This document shows positions 8,753 to 16,315 of a stretch of 64,000 nt of DNA, piece by piece. Source of the DNA: Streptomyces corallincola. GTDB taxonomy: Bacteria > Actinomycetota > Actinomycetes > Streptomycetales > Streptomycetaceae. Position 1 is the stretch's first letter. Each line of letters starts with the position of its first letter. The notes below the pieces were generated by a model. It had not been told where the DNA came from. It saw nothing but the letters and a program-made list of their open reading frames with translations, and did no database searches. The DNA lies in assembly GCF_019104725.1 (NCBI RefSeq), contig NZ_JAHRXF010000002.1, forward strand, positions 1 to 64,000, in the 5' to 3' direction. The position numbers and the translations under genes are program-made.

Positions 8753-9505
8753 GTGACGTTCGGTGAGCAGCCGGCCTACCTGCGGGTTGCGGGTGATCTC
8801 CGCAAGAAGATCGTTGACGGCTCGCTACCGCCCCACACCCGCCTCCCCTCGCAGGCCCGTATCCGCGAGGAGTACGGCGTCTCGGACACCGTCGCGCTGG
8901 AGGCCCGCAAGGTGCTGATGGCGGAGGGGCTGGTGGAGGGGCGCTCCGGTTCGGGGACGTACGTCCGTGAGCAGCCGGTGCCCCGGCGGCTGGCCCGCTC
9001 GGGGTACCGGCCGTCCGGCGGGGCCACGCCGTTCCGGCAGGAGCAGTCCGACGTCTCCGCGCGCGGCACCTGGGAGTCCAGCAGCGAGCAGGACAAGGCG
9101 TGCGGCTCCGTCGCCGAGCGGCTCGACGTCCAGCCCGGCGACCGGGTCATGCGTACCCGCTACCTCTTCCGCGAGGCGGGCGAGCCCATGATGCTCTCCA
9201 CCTCCTGGGAACCCCTCGCCGTCACCGGCCGCACCCCCGTCATGCTCCCCGAGGAGGGCCCGCTCGGCGGCATGGGCGTCGTCGAGCGCATGCGCGCCAT
9301 CGACGTCATCGTGGACAACGTGGTCGAGGAGGTCGGCGCCCGCCCCGGCCTCGCCGAGGAACTGGTCGTCCTCGGCGGTGTCCCCGGCCATGTCGTCATC
9401 GTCATCCAGCGCACGTACTACGCCTCCGGGCGCCCCGTGGAGACCGCCGACGTCGTCATCCCCGCCGACCGGTACCGGGTCGCCTATCACCTGCCGGTCA
9501 GGTAG
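8753..9505 (+). CDS. GntR/HutC-family transcriptional regulator
   Basis: 250-residue repressor. The N-terminal winged helix (about 5-72) has the GntR pattern: YLRVAGDLRKKIVDGSLPPH, then LPSQARIREEYGVSDTVALE and a wing GLVEGRSGSGTYV. The C-terminal UTRA/HutC effector domain (about 110-245) shows GDRVMRTRYLFREAGEPMML, SWEPLAV and QRTYYASGRPVETADVVIPA. It starts at GTG 8753 with GGGAGCGG as ribosome binding site. It lies outside the ychF relic and is probably core. No transporter or enzyme gene follows directly, so the effector cannot be guessed. Confidence 0.88.
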   Translation: MTFGEQPAYLRVAGDLRKKIVDGSLPPHTRLPSQARIREEYGVSDTVALEARKVLMAEGLVEGRSGSGTYVREQPVPRRLARSGYRPSGGATPFRQEQSDVSARGTWESSSEQDKACGSVAERLDVQPGDRVMRTRYLFREAGEPMMLSTSWEPLAVTGRTPVMLPEEGPLGGMGVVERMRAIDVIVDNVVEEVGARPGLAEELVVLGGVPGHVVIVIQRTYYASGRPVETADVVIPADRYRVAYHLPVR

Positions 9506-9944
9506 CCCCCTCCGCGCGATAGCCGGCCCCGCTGCCCCTCCACTCCAGGAGTGGTCCCGCCCCCCACCTCCGGAACGACCCCGCCGCACTCCTTCAGAAA
9601 CAGCCCCGCCCCCCCCACATCCCTCGTGCCCCTCCCGCGCTGCCCCCGCCCCCGGCGTACGCCCGCTGCCCGGCCGCCGTATTCCGGCCGTCTTCGCTGG
9701 TGGCCCGGCGGGGGATTTCCGCTGCCCGTGTCCGCCCGTACCGGCGCGGGAGACGGCGCGTCGGGCGTCGTGCGCCCCCTGCGTTCTGGCTGGTTGCGTA
9801 CCTCTTTGTGAAAAGCCGTGTTCGCAGCGTGAAGGTAGGGCGTACGCTCGGGCATATGCGGATTGAGGTTTCCTCAAGCGGGGCTCGGCGGGGGCCCGGG
9901 ACGAGAAGCGGGTGGGGAGAGTGCGGGAGGGGACGGTGGGGACG
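9506..9944. other. Gene-free gap with C-rich DNA
   Basis: 439 bp without a convincing gene. The first half is C-rich with scattered CCCCGCC runs. The second half is more mixed, with an A/T-richer stretch near 9800-9830 that may hold the promoter of the SPOR gene, and the small dyad TTGAGG-TTT-CCTCAA near 9863. Short frames here lack ribosome binding sites. Confidence 0.5.
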
Positions 9945-10139
9945 GTGAGCGGTGAGAGCACGGCGGCCCGGCCCTGGAGCGTCATACGGCAGGACGACAA
10001 CGGCAACCGCTATCACGTGGGTCGGTACGCGACCCGCTCCGAGGCGGAGAAGGTCGTGAGCAGTCTCGACGGCAGTGGGCACCGGCAGATCTACTGGGTG
10101 GAACAGGTCGGCCAGAACCCCGACGGCACCCGGAACTGA
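9945..10139 (+). CDS. SPOR domain-containing mini-protein
   Basis: 64-residue protein consisting of little more than one SPOR-like unit: WSVIRQDDNGNRYHVGRYAT, RSEAEKVVSSLDG and QIYWVEQVGQ. SPOR domains bind denuded peptidoglycan at division sites, but this one has no signal peptide or membrane segment, so it is probably cytoplasmic and may act differently. The GTG at 9945 is chosen because similarity starts right after it; GGGAGGGG lies about 16 nt upstream. Stand-alone versions are common in Streptomyces. Confidence 0.75.
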   Translation: MSGESTAARPWSVIRQDDNGNRYHVGRYATRSEAEKVVSSLDGSGHRQIYWVEQVGQNPDGTRN

Positions 10140-10212
10140 CGGGTCGGCAGCGGCGCGGCCACCCCCGGCGGGTGGTCCGCCGCTGCCCTGCCCTGCCCTG
10201 TCGTGGGGCACC

Positions 10213-10218
10213 TAGACT
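10213..10218 (+). promoter_or_regulatory. Leaderless -10 box of the NUDIX gene
   Basis: TAGACT, a good TANNNT match, ends 6 nt before the ATG at 10225. No ribosome binding site fits in between. Confidence 0.6.
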
Positions 10219-10224
10219 CGCCGT

Positions 10225-10635
10225 ATGACCGAACGGATCGTGGTGGTGGGCGCCGCCCTGCTCGACGGCGGCCGACTGCTCGCCGCGCGGCGCAGCGCGC
10301 CCCCGGAACTGGCCGGGCGCTGGGAACTCCCCGGCGGCAAGGTCGAGGACGGCGAGTCCCCCGAGCGTGCCCTGGAGCGCGAACTCCGCGAGGAACTGGG
10401 CATCGACGCCGAGACGGCCGTACGCGTGCCGGGGGAGTGGCCGCTGCGCGACCCCTACGTCCTGCATGTCTGGACGGCCCGGCTGCGCCCCGGCTCCGCC
10501 GCGCCCCGCACCCTTCAGGACCACGACGAGCTGCGCTGGCTCACCCCCGGACAACTCTGGGACGTGCCCTGGCTGGACCAGGACGTCCCGGCCGTCCGCG
10601 AGGTCGCCGCCCTCCTCGGCACCCCCGCGAGCTGA
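10225..10635 (+). CDS. NUDIX (MutT-like) pyrophosphohydrolase
   Basis: 136-residue Nudix hydrolase with a complete Nudix box: G38, E44, R52, E53, E56, E57 and G59 in GX5EX7REUXEEXGU spacing. The N-terminal MTERIVVVGAALLDGGRLLAARR is typical of MutT/CTP pyrophosphohydrolase-type enzymes that clean nucleotide pools (8-oxo-dGTP or oxidised/methylated CTP). The substrate cannot be decided from sequence. It is transcribed alone from a leaderless promoter. Confidence 0.88.
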   Translation: MTERIVVVGAALLDGGRLLAARRSAPPELAGRWELPGGKVEDGESPERALERELREELGIDAETAVRVPGEWPLRDPYVLHVWTARLRPGSAAPRTLQDHDELRWLTPGQLWDVPWLDQDVPAVREVAALLGTPAS

Positions 10636-10822
10636 CGCCCGGCCCGGCGCGCCCACGGCCCCGATCCGCCCCGCCCCGACTCCCCGATTCCCCCCGCCCC
10701 ACCCCCGTTTCCCCCGGCTCGCACGGCGCGGTCGGCCCCGCCCCGTGTACGCCGTTCGTGCCACAGTGCGCCAAACCGTGCGGTACTGGCACGGGAATCC
10801 AGGGTATGTCCCCATTAACCCC

Positions 10823-11269
10823 ATGAAATCGGACATGGGTGTGGGGTCACCGGCCTGGGAAGTGATCGGCGTGATCGACACCGAAGGCGACTGCGTCGAG
10901 TGGAGTTTTCCGGCCGAGCCGGGCGCAGTCCGGACCGCGCGCGGCGCCGTGCGGGTACAACTGCGCGGCTGGCAGCTCGACGCGCTCGCCGACATCGCCG
11001 CGCTGCTGGTCAGCGAGCTGGTGACCAACTCCCTGCGGCACGCCAGCGGTCCCATCGGGGTCCGGCTGCTGCGGCCCGGCGGCACCGGCGCCACCCTCCG
11101 CGTCGAGGTCTCCGACCCGCTCCCCGACCCGCCCCGCGCCCGCGTCGCCCACCCCGAGGACGAGAACGGGCGCGGCATCCAGCTCCTCGCCGGTTCCGCC
11201 AGCCGCTGGGGCACGCTGCCCGCCGAGAGCGGCAAGACGGTGTGGTTCGAACTGGCGTTGCCCGGATGA
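10823..11269 (+). CDS. Anti-sigma-like HATPase (RsbW-type ATP-binding protein)
   Basis: 148-residue GHKL ATPase, the stand-alone serine-kinase type common in Streptomyces. The N box is LLVSELVTNSLRHASGP, the G1-like region LRVEVSDPLPDPP, and the G2 region DENGRGIQLLAG. It ends GKTVWFELALPG, the same ending as the C-terminal domain of the large PP2C protein at 11813-14401. The two are clearly paralogous. The start is ATG 10823; 10835 is also possible. It may phosphorylate an anti-sigma antagonist. The partner is unknown. Confidence 0.8.
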   Translation: MKSDMGVGSPAWEVIGVIDTEGDCVEWSFPAEPGAVRTARGAVRVQLRGWQLDALADIAALLVSELVTNSLRHASGPIGVRLLRPGGTGATLRVEVSDPLPDPPRARVAHPEDENGRGIQLLAGSASRWGTLPAESGKTVWFELALPG

Positions 11270-11344
11270 GGCAGCCCACCCACACCCACTGAGGCGCCCG
11301 GCCCCTACGGTGCGGAGGGCGGGCGCGCGCCGAAGTCCTCCGCC

Positions 11345-11440
11345 ACCCCAGGCCCCCGCCCCCAAGCCCTGCCCAAAGCCCCGGCCCCCAAGCAGCCCCG
11401 CCGCGCCCCCAAGCCCCCGCCCGCCCCCAAGCCCGCACCC
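11345..11440 (+). repeat. Imperfect CCCCCAAGC repeats
   Basis: Within the 543-bp gap 11270-11812, CCCCCAAGC occurs four times in about 90 bp, separated by C-rich spacers. The minus strand has matching G5 runs that could form G-quadruplexes. The rest of the gap holds no convincing gene. The promoter of the next gene is probably near 11740-11790, but no clear hexamers were found. Confidence 0.5.
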
Positions 11441-11812
11441 GTGCCGCCCCAACACCCCGCCAACCCCCGGCCCGCACACGCACCGCCCCCACCGCGCCCG
11501 CGTGAGGAGAGTGTGCGGTTCCCGCGTGCCCGTGTGCGCCGGTGCGACGGTTTCTGTGTTCCCCGCGCGCGTCGGGCGCCCCGAGTGCGCCCCGCGCGAG
11601 GGTGATCTGACAGGGTCTCCGCAGGCAGGGGATTCGGGGGCGTGTTCCCTGGTTAGAAGACTGGCAGTGTGTGTCGCGGCCCGGCCGGGATCGAGCCTGG
11701 ACCGAGCTGTGATCGTGAACACCGTGTCGTGCGGCGCCGTAGTGCTGGATACTGCGGGCAGCCGCCCCCGGTGACCGGTACCGGACGCGGTGAGCTGGAG
11801 GGGACGGTTCGC

Positions 11813-14401
11813 GTGAGCGAGATACCAGCGAAGGCCACGGAGTCCGAGGACCCGTCGGACGGCGCGGGTGACCAGGCCGTGGCGGCTGCCGCGGCACCCG
11901 GTGACGCCCTGTGGCAGAGCAGCCCGCCCGGCTCGATCTACGACTACATCAAGGCGGCGTCCTTCTCCATCGGCGCCGACGGCCTGGTCGAGCAGTGGAG
12001 CCTGCGCGCCGAGCAACTCCTCGGCATCCCCGCCGGACGCGCCCTCGGCATGGACCCCATCGAGGCGTTCATCGACCCCGACCTGCACGCGCAGGGCCAG
12101 CGCAAGATGGCCGAGATCCTCGACGGCCGGGAGTGGACCGGTGTCGTCCCCTTCCGCTCGCCCGACGGCCCGGACGGCACGCGCGGCGAGGAGGGGCTCG
12201 CCGAGGTCTACGTCATGCCGACCCGCACCGCCGACGGCGAACGCGCCGCGGTCTGCATCGTCGTGGACGTGCGCACGCTGCGCAGCATCGAGACCGATCT
12301 CGCCGCCTCGCAGGCGATATTCGGCCAATCCCCGTTCGGTTTCCTGCTGATGGACTCCGCGCTGAGGGTCCGCCGGGTCAACGCCCGCTTCGCCTCCGTC
12401 TTCGGCGGCACCCCGGACGACCACCGGGGCCGGGGCGTCCACGACTATCTGCCGCGCGCCGAGGCCGATCGCCTCTCGGCCACGCTGCGCCGGGTGCTGA
12501 AGACCGGTGAGTCCATCACCGACATGCACGTCACCGGGTTCGTGCCCGGCGCCCAGGACCGGCGGCACTGGTCCATCAACCTCTACCGTGTGCACAGCGG
12601 CAGCGGCCGGCCCATTGGCGTCGCCTGGCTCGGCACCGACATCACCGCCCGCCGCGCCGCCGCCCGCGAGGCCGCCGCCGCCCGCCGCAACCTCGCCCTG
12701 CTCAACGAGGCCGGAGCCCGCATCGGCAACTCCCTCGACCTGGAGACCACCGCCCGCGAACTCCTCGACGTCGTCGTCCCCGGCTTCTGCGACCTCGCCA
12801 CCGTCGATCTCTACCAGGCGCTCCTCGCCGGGGACGAGACCCCGCCCGGCCTGGCCGACGGCAGCGCCGGACTCCGCCGGGTCGCCTTCGCCAGCGCCGT
12901 CTCCGACGCGCCGTTCAGCGGCACCGGCCCGCCCGTCGCGGTCGGCGCCGTCCACCACTTCCCGTTCAACTCGCCCGGCGCCGGAGCACTGCGCACCGCG
13001 CGCCCGCGCCATGTGCCCGCCGAGGACGGCGGTCTGGTGCAGTCCACGCTGGTCGTGCCGATGGTGGCGCACGACACCGTCGTCGGACTCGCCCAGTTCG
13101 CCCGGACCAAGGGCAGCGAACCGTTCGGGGACCGCGACCGGGACCTCGCCGTCGAACTCGCGGCCCGCGCCGCCGTCTGCATCGACAACGCCCGCCTCTA
13201 CCGGCGCGAGCACGAACGCGCCCTGATACTGCAACGGTCCCTGCTCCCGCCCGGCGACCCCGAGGCGTCCGGCCTCGACATCGCCTGCCGCTACCTCCCC
13301 GGAAACGCGGCCACCGAAGTCGGCGGCGACTGGTTCGACGTCATCGAACTCCCCGGCCACCGCACCGCGTTGGTCGTCGGCGACGTCATGGGACGTGGAC
13401 TGCGGGCCGCCGTGGCGATGGGCGAACTCCGCACCGCCGTACGCACCCTGGCGCTGCTCGACCTCGAACCCGCCGAAGTGCTCTCCGCGTTGGACGAGAT
13501 CGCGCGGGGACTCGGCACCCCCGGCGGGGTCCAGCAGGCCACCCGCACCGCCCGCCAGCCCCGTGACGCCGACCTCTCCGAGGTCTACCTCGCCACCTGC
13601 GTGTACGCCGTCTACGACTCGGTCACCCGCCGGTGCACCTTCGCCAACGCCGGTCATCTCCCGCCGGTGCTGGTCGAGCCCGGCGAGTCCGCGCTGATGC
13701 TCGACGTGCCGCCCGGCATGCCGCTCGGGGTCGGCGGCGAGCCGTTCGAGGAGGTCGAGGTCGAACTCCCCGAGGGCGCGCTGCTCGCCCTCTACACCGA
13801 CGGCCTCGTCGAATCCCGCGACCACCCCCTCGACGAGGGCCTCCAGGCGCTCGTCGGTGCCCTCGCCGACCCCGCCCAGCCGCTGGAGGACGTCTGCGAC
13901 CACGTCCTCAGCACCCTCGACACCCACCACGGCGAGGACGACATCGCCCTGCTCATGGCCCGGGTGCAGGGGCTGCCCGCCGACTCCGTCGGGGACTGGA
14001 CGCTGCCCCGCGAACCCCGCAGCGTCGGCCGGGCCCGCGAGTACGCCCGCACCCGGCTGCTCGCCTGGGACCTCGAACCCCTGGTGGACACCACCGAGTT
14101 GCTCGTCAGCGAACTCGTCACCAACGCGCTGCGCTACGGCGAGGGCGAGATACGGCTCCGGCTCCTGCTGGACCGCACCCTGGTCTGCGAGGTCTGGGAC
14201 GCCGGACTGGTCCAGCCCCGGCGCCGCCGCGCCCGCGACACCGACGAGGGCGGACGCGGGCTCCAACTCGTCGGGCTGCTCAGCGCGGCCTGGGGCTCAC
14301 GCCGCACCCCGCGCGGGAAGACGGTCTGGTTCGAACTGCCCCTGCCCGGCGGGGAGACGGGACTGACCGACCCGGCCGAGGCGCTGCTCAGCCTCTTCTG
14401 A
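11813..14401 (+). CDS. PAS-PAS-GAF-PP2C(SpoIIE)-HATPase signalling protein
   Basis: 862-residue soluble sensor phosphatase, an RsbU/SpoIIE-type protein fused to an RsbW-like kinase. Order: PAS (about 45-150, SIYDYIKAASFSIGADGLVE), second PAS (about 160-280, FGFLLMDSALRVRRVNARFA), GAF (about 300-465), PP2C (about 485-700, with EVGGDWFDVIELPG and VVGDVMGRG supplying metal-binding Asp), and HATPase (about 735-850, N box LLVSELVTNALRYGEGEI, ending GKTVWFELPLPGG). It starts at GTG 11813, with GGAGGGG 8-9 nt upstream. It likely controls an anti-sigma antagonist by dephosphorylation. The stand-alone HATPase upstream is a close relative. Confidence 0.9.
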   Translation: MSEIPAKATESEDPSDGAGDQAVAAAAAPGDALWQSSPPGSIYDYIKAASFSIGADGLVEQWSLRAEQLLGIPAGRALGMDPIEAFIDPDLHAQGQRKMAEILDGREWTGVVPFRSPDGPDGTRGEEGLAEVYVMPTRTADGERAAVCIVVDVRTLRSIETDLAASQAIFGQSPFGFLLMDSALRVRRVNARFASVFGGTPDDHRGRGVHDYLPRAEADRLSATLRRVLKTGESITDMHVTGFVPGAQDRRHWSINLYRVHSGSGRPIGVAWLGTDITARRAAAREAAAARRNLALLNEAGARIGNSLDLETTARELLDVVVPGFCDLATVDLYQALLAGDETPPGLADGSAGLRRVAFASAVSDAPFSGTGPPVAVGAVHHFPFNSPGAGALRTARPRHVPAEDGGLVQSTLVVPMVAHDTVVGLAQFARTKGSEPFGDRDRDLAVELAARAAVCIDNARLYRREHERALILQRSLLPPGDPEASGLDIACRYLPGNAATEVGGDWFDVIELPGHRTALVVGDVMGRGLRAAVAMGELRTAVRTLALLDLEPAEVLSALDEIARGLGTPGGVQQATRTARQPRDADLSEVYLATCVYAVYDSVTRRCTFANAGHLPPVLVEPGESALMLDVPPGMPLGVGGEPFEEVEVELPEGALLALYTDGLVESRDHPLDEGLQALVGALADPAQPLEDVCDHVLSTLDTHHGEDDIALLMARVQGLPADSVGDWTLPREPRSVGRAREYARTRLLAWDLEPLVDTTELLVSELVTNALRYGEGEIRLRLLLDRTLVCEVWDAGLVQPRRRRARDTDEGGRGLQLVGLLSAAWGSRRTPRGKTVWFELPLPGGETGLTDPAEALLSLF

Positions 14402-14434
14402 GACCGGGTCCCCGCGTCCGCCGACCGGCCCCGC

Positions 14435-15970
14435 TCAGCGGGCGCGGCGGCGGGCGCGGGTCTCCGGGCCGCCGAAGCAGGCCGGGGGACCGGCGTCCGG
14501 CTCCTCGGCGAGCAGCACACCGCCCAGCACCGCGCCCGCCAGACCGCCCGCCGCGCGCTGGTGTGCCGCGGTGTCCGGGGCGCTGTGCGCCAGTACGTCC
14601 CGCTCGGCCAGCTCGCGCGCCTCACCGGCCAGCGTGTCCGCGTCCACGAAATTCTCCGAATCCAGGGCGCGTTGGGCTGCCGACAGCCGGGCCCGCGCCC
14701 GCGCCCCGGTCACTCCCCGGTGCACGCCCACGAAGTCGTCGGCCGCCGCGACCGCCGTACCCGCCACCAGCCGCGCCGCCGCCCGCAGCGCGCCCGGCAG
14801 CCCCGTCTCCAGGTCCTCCACCGCCCGTACGATCCACCGCAGCGCGTCCAGCGGGTCGTACGGACCCGAGGTCAGTCCGGTGCGTACGGCGGCCAGTGCC
14901 GCGTCGGCGCGGGCCAGGCGGGCGGCCAGGTCGGCGGAGGCGACGGCGGCGGGGGCGCGGCCCGCGCGGACGCCGCCGAGGTGGCTCTCGGCGGCGGTCA
15001 GGGCCGGTGGTACAAGGGCGGCGGCCTCCCGGAGCGCGGCGGCCAAGCGCTCCACGGCCCCGATCAGCACCTCCGCCTGTACGACGGCACCCTCCGCCGC
15101 GCGGAGTTGGCGGGCCGCGTCGTACGGCTCGCCCCGATCCGCCCGCTGATGCGACTCGTTGAGGCGGGCGGTGGCGAACACCAGTCTGTCCTTGGCCTGT
15201 TCGACGTACCCCGCGATGCCGGTGACGGCCGAGGGGGTGTGGAGTCGGCGCAGTTCCGCGGTGGTGGCCGAGGCGGCGGCCGTGCGGGGGGTCAGGGCCC
15301 GGAAACGGGACTCCGCGCGGGCGAGGGGGCGGGCCGGGGCCTCCTCCAGTGCGCGCAGGCGGTCCAGGGGGTCCGCCCGGGCGTCCAGCAGACGGCCCGC
15401 TTCCGCGCAGCGGCCCAGAACGCCGGTCTGCGCGTGGCGGCGGGTGTTCGTGTCCGTCGCCCCGGACTCCTCGTAGCGGCGCCAGATGGCCGCCGCCGCG
15501 GAGAACTCCGTATGGGCCCGGCGGAGGGCGTCCGTGAAGGGGGCCAGGGTGTCCGGGGCCAACTGGGTTGCAGCGAAAGAGAGTTCTTCTTCGCTGGTGC
15601 GTATGCAGTCGTCCGTCCGGACCAGCGCGGCTCTCGTCTGGCGTTCGCTCTCCAGGGGGGTCGGGGTGGGTGGGGCCGGGGAGACGAGGGCGGGGGTGGT
15701 GCGGGTGCCTGCCCTGCGAGTGCGGCGGCGGTGGGTGTACGCGGCGAAGCCGAGGGCGGTGGCGGCGACCAGGAGGGGGAGGAGGTCCGCCGTCCGGTCC
15801 GGTTCGGGCGCGGTGGTGGTCGTGTGGTGCGGGTGGGGGGTGGAGATGGCCGGAGCGGGGGGCGGGGGAGTCAGGAGGGGGAGGGTCAGCCAGGTGAGGC
15901 CCATGACGGCGCCGGTCGCGGCGTGGGCCGTGCGTACGCGTATGTCTTTCCGGCGGGCTCGGGGCTTCAC
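14435..15970 (-). CDS. TPM-protein-like membrane-anchored helical protein lacking the TPM domain
   Basis: About 511 residues. The N-terminus has two hydrophobic segments (GAVMGLTWLTLPLLTPPP, like a signal peptide, and DLLPLLVAATALGFAAY) followed by basic RRRTRRAG. The rest is long alpha helix, opening with RAALVRTDDCIRTSEEELSF, which I recognise from the C-terminal part of Streptomyces TPM domain-containing proteins. In those a TPM (DUF477) domain lies between the two membrane segments. Here only a short Pro/Thr/His-rich linker remains. GTG 15970 is the only reasonable start; the next in-frame starts are far upstream in non-coding-like sequence. Function unknown. It is convergent with the PP2C gene. 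Confidence 0.65.
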   Translation of the reverse strand: MKPRARRKDIRVRTAHAATGAVMGLTWLTLPLLTPPPPAPAISTPHPHHTTTTAPEPDRTADLLPLLVAATALGFAAYTHRRRTRRAGTRTTPALVSPAPPTPTPLESERQTRAALVRTDDCIRTSEEELSFAATQLAPDTLAPFTDALRRAHTEFSAAAAIWRRYEESGATDTNTRRHAQTGVLGRCAEAGRLLDARADPLDRLRALEEAPARPLARAESRFRALTPRTAAASATTAELRRLHTPSAVTGIAGYVEQAKDRLVFATARLNESHQRADRGEPYDAARQLRAAEGAVVQAEVLIGAVERLAAALREAAALVPPALTAAESHLGGVRAGRAPAAVASADLAARLARADAALAAVRTGLTSGPYDPLDALRWIVRAVEDLETGLPGALRAAARLVAGTAVAAADDFVGVHRGVTGARARARLSAAQRALDSENFVDADTLAGEARELAERDVLAHSAPDTAAHQRAAGGLAGAVLGGVLLAEEPDAGPPACFGGPETRARRRAR

Positions 15971-16052
15971 ATTTGGGAGGGTATGGGGAGGTGTGGGTTG
16001 CCGCGAGCGGTCCCCTGCCGGTCGAGTGCGGGTCCGTTGCGACCGTTCGCTC

Positions 16053-16134
16053 GGTTCCCCGCGCCGCCAACCTCCGCGCCCGGCCCTGCTTGATCGGCGC
16101 CCCGCGCTGCCCTGCTCGCGCGGTTCCCCGCGCG
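16053..16134. repeat. Two GGTTCCCCGCGCC-type dispersed repeats
   Basis: GGTTCCCCGCGCC at 16053-16065 and GCGCGGTTCCCCGCGCG at about 16118-16134 belong to a short intergenic repeat common in Streptomyces chromosomes; a third copy is near 56967. No gene is seen in 15971-16315. The gap also holds the dyad at 16202. Confidence 0.55.
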
Positions 16135-16201
16135 CCCGGAACCCGTACCCCCCGGTGGCGGATCGTTCCGCCGCACGGGTGGGGTTTGGGGCGGGACGCG
16201 T

Positions 16202-16214
16202 CGTGTCTGACACG
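16202..16214. promoter_or_regulatory. Perfect 13-bp dyad CGTGTCTGACACG
   Basis: CGTGTC-T-GACACG is a perfect inverted repeat about 100 bp before the binding-protein gene. It is a candidate operator. The half TCTGACACG also occurs near 4310, upstream of ychF. Confidence 0.4.
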
Positions 16215-16315
16215 TGGGGCGGGATGGGTCCTCTTCAGTGGGCGGATAGATCTGATCAGCTCCATATACCGCCAAAAGTGATCTTGTCGCCCGCGGCTAC
16301 CCGGAGGTACCAGAG

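Noticed and set aside
9700..9948. 82-codon frame before the SPOR gene
   Set aside because: Arg/Gly-rich translation, no ribosome binding site, and it runs into the region used by the SPOR gene leader.
10847..14266. Very long minus-strand open frame (over 1,100 codons) opposite the HATPase and PP2C genes
   Set aside because: It mirrors the third-position GC bias of the plus-strand genes, crosses two real genes and a gap, and its translation is low-complexity G/A/E/V-rich with no family motifs.
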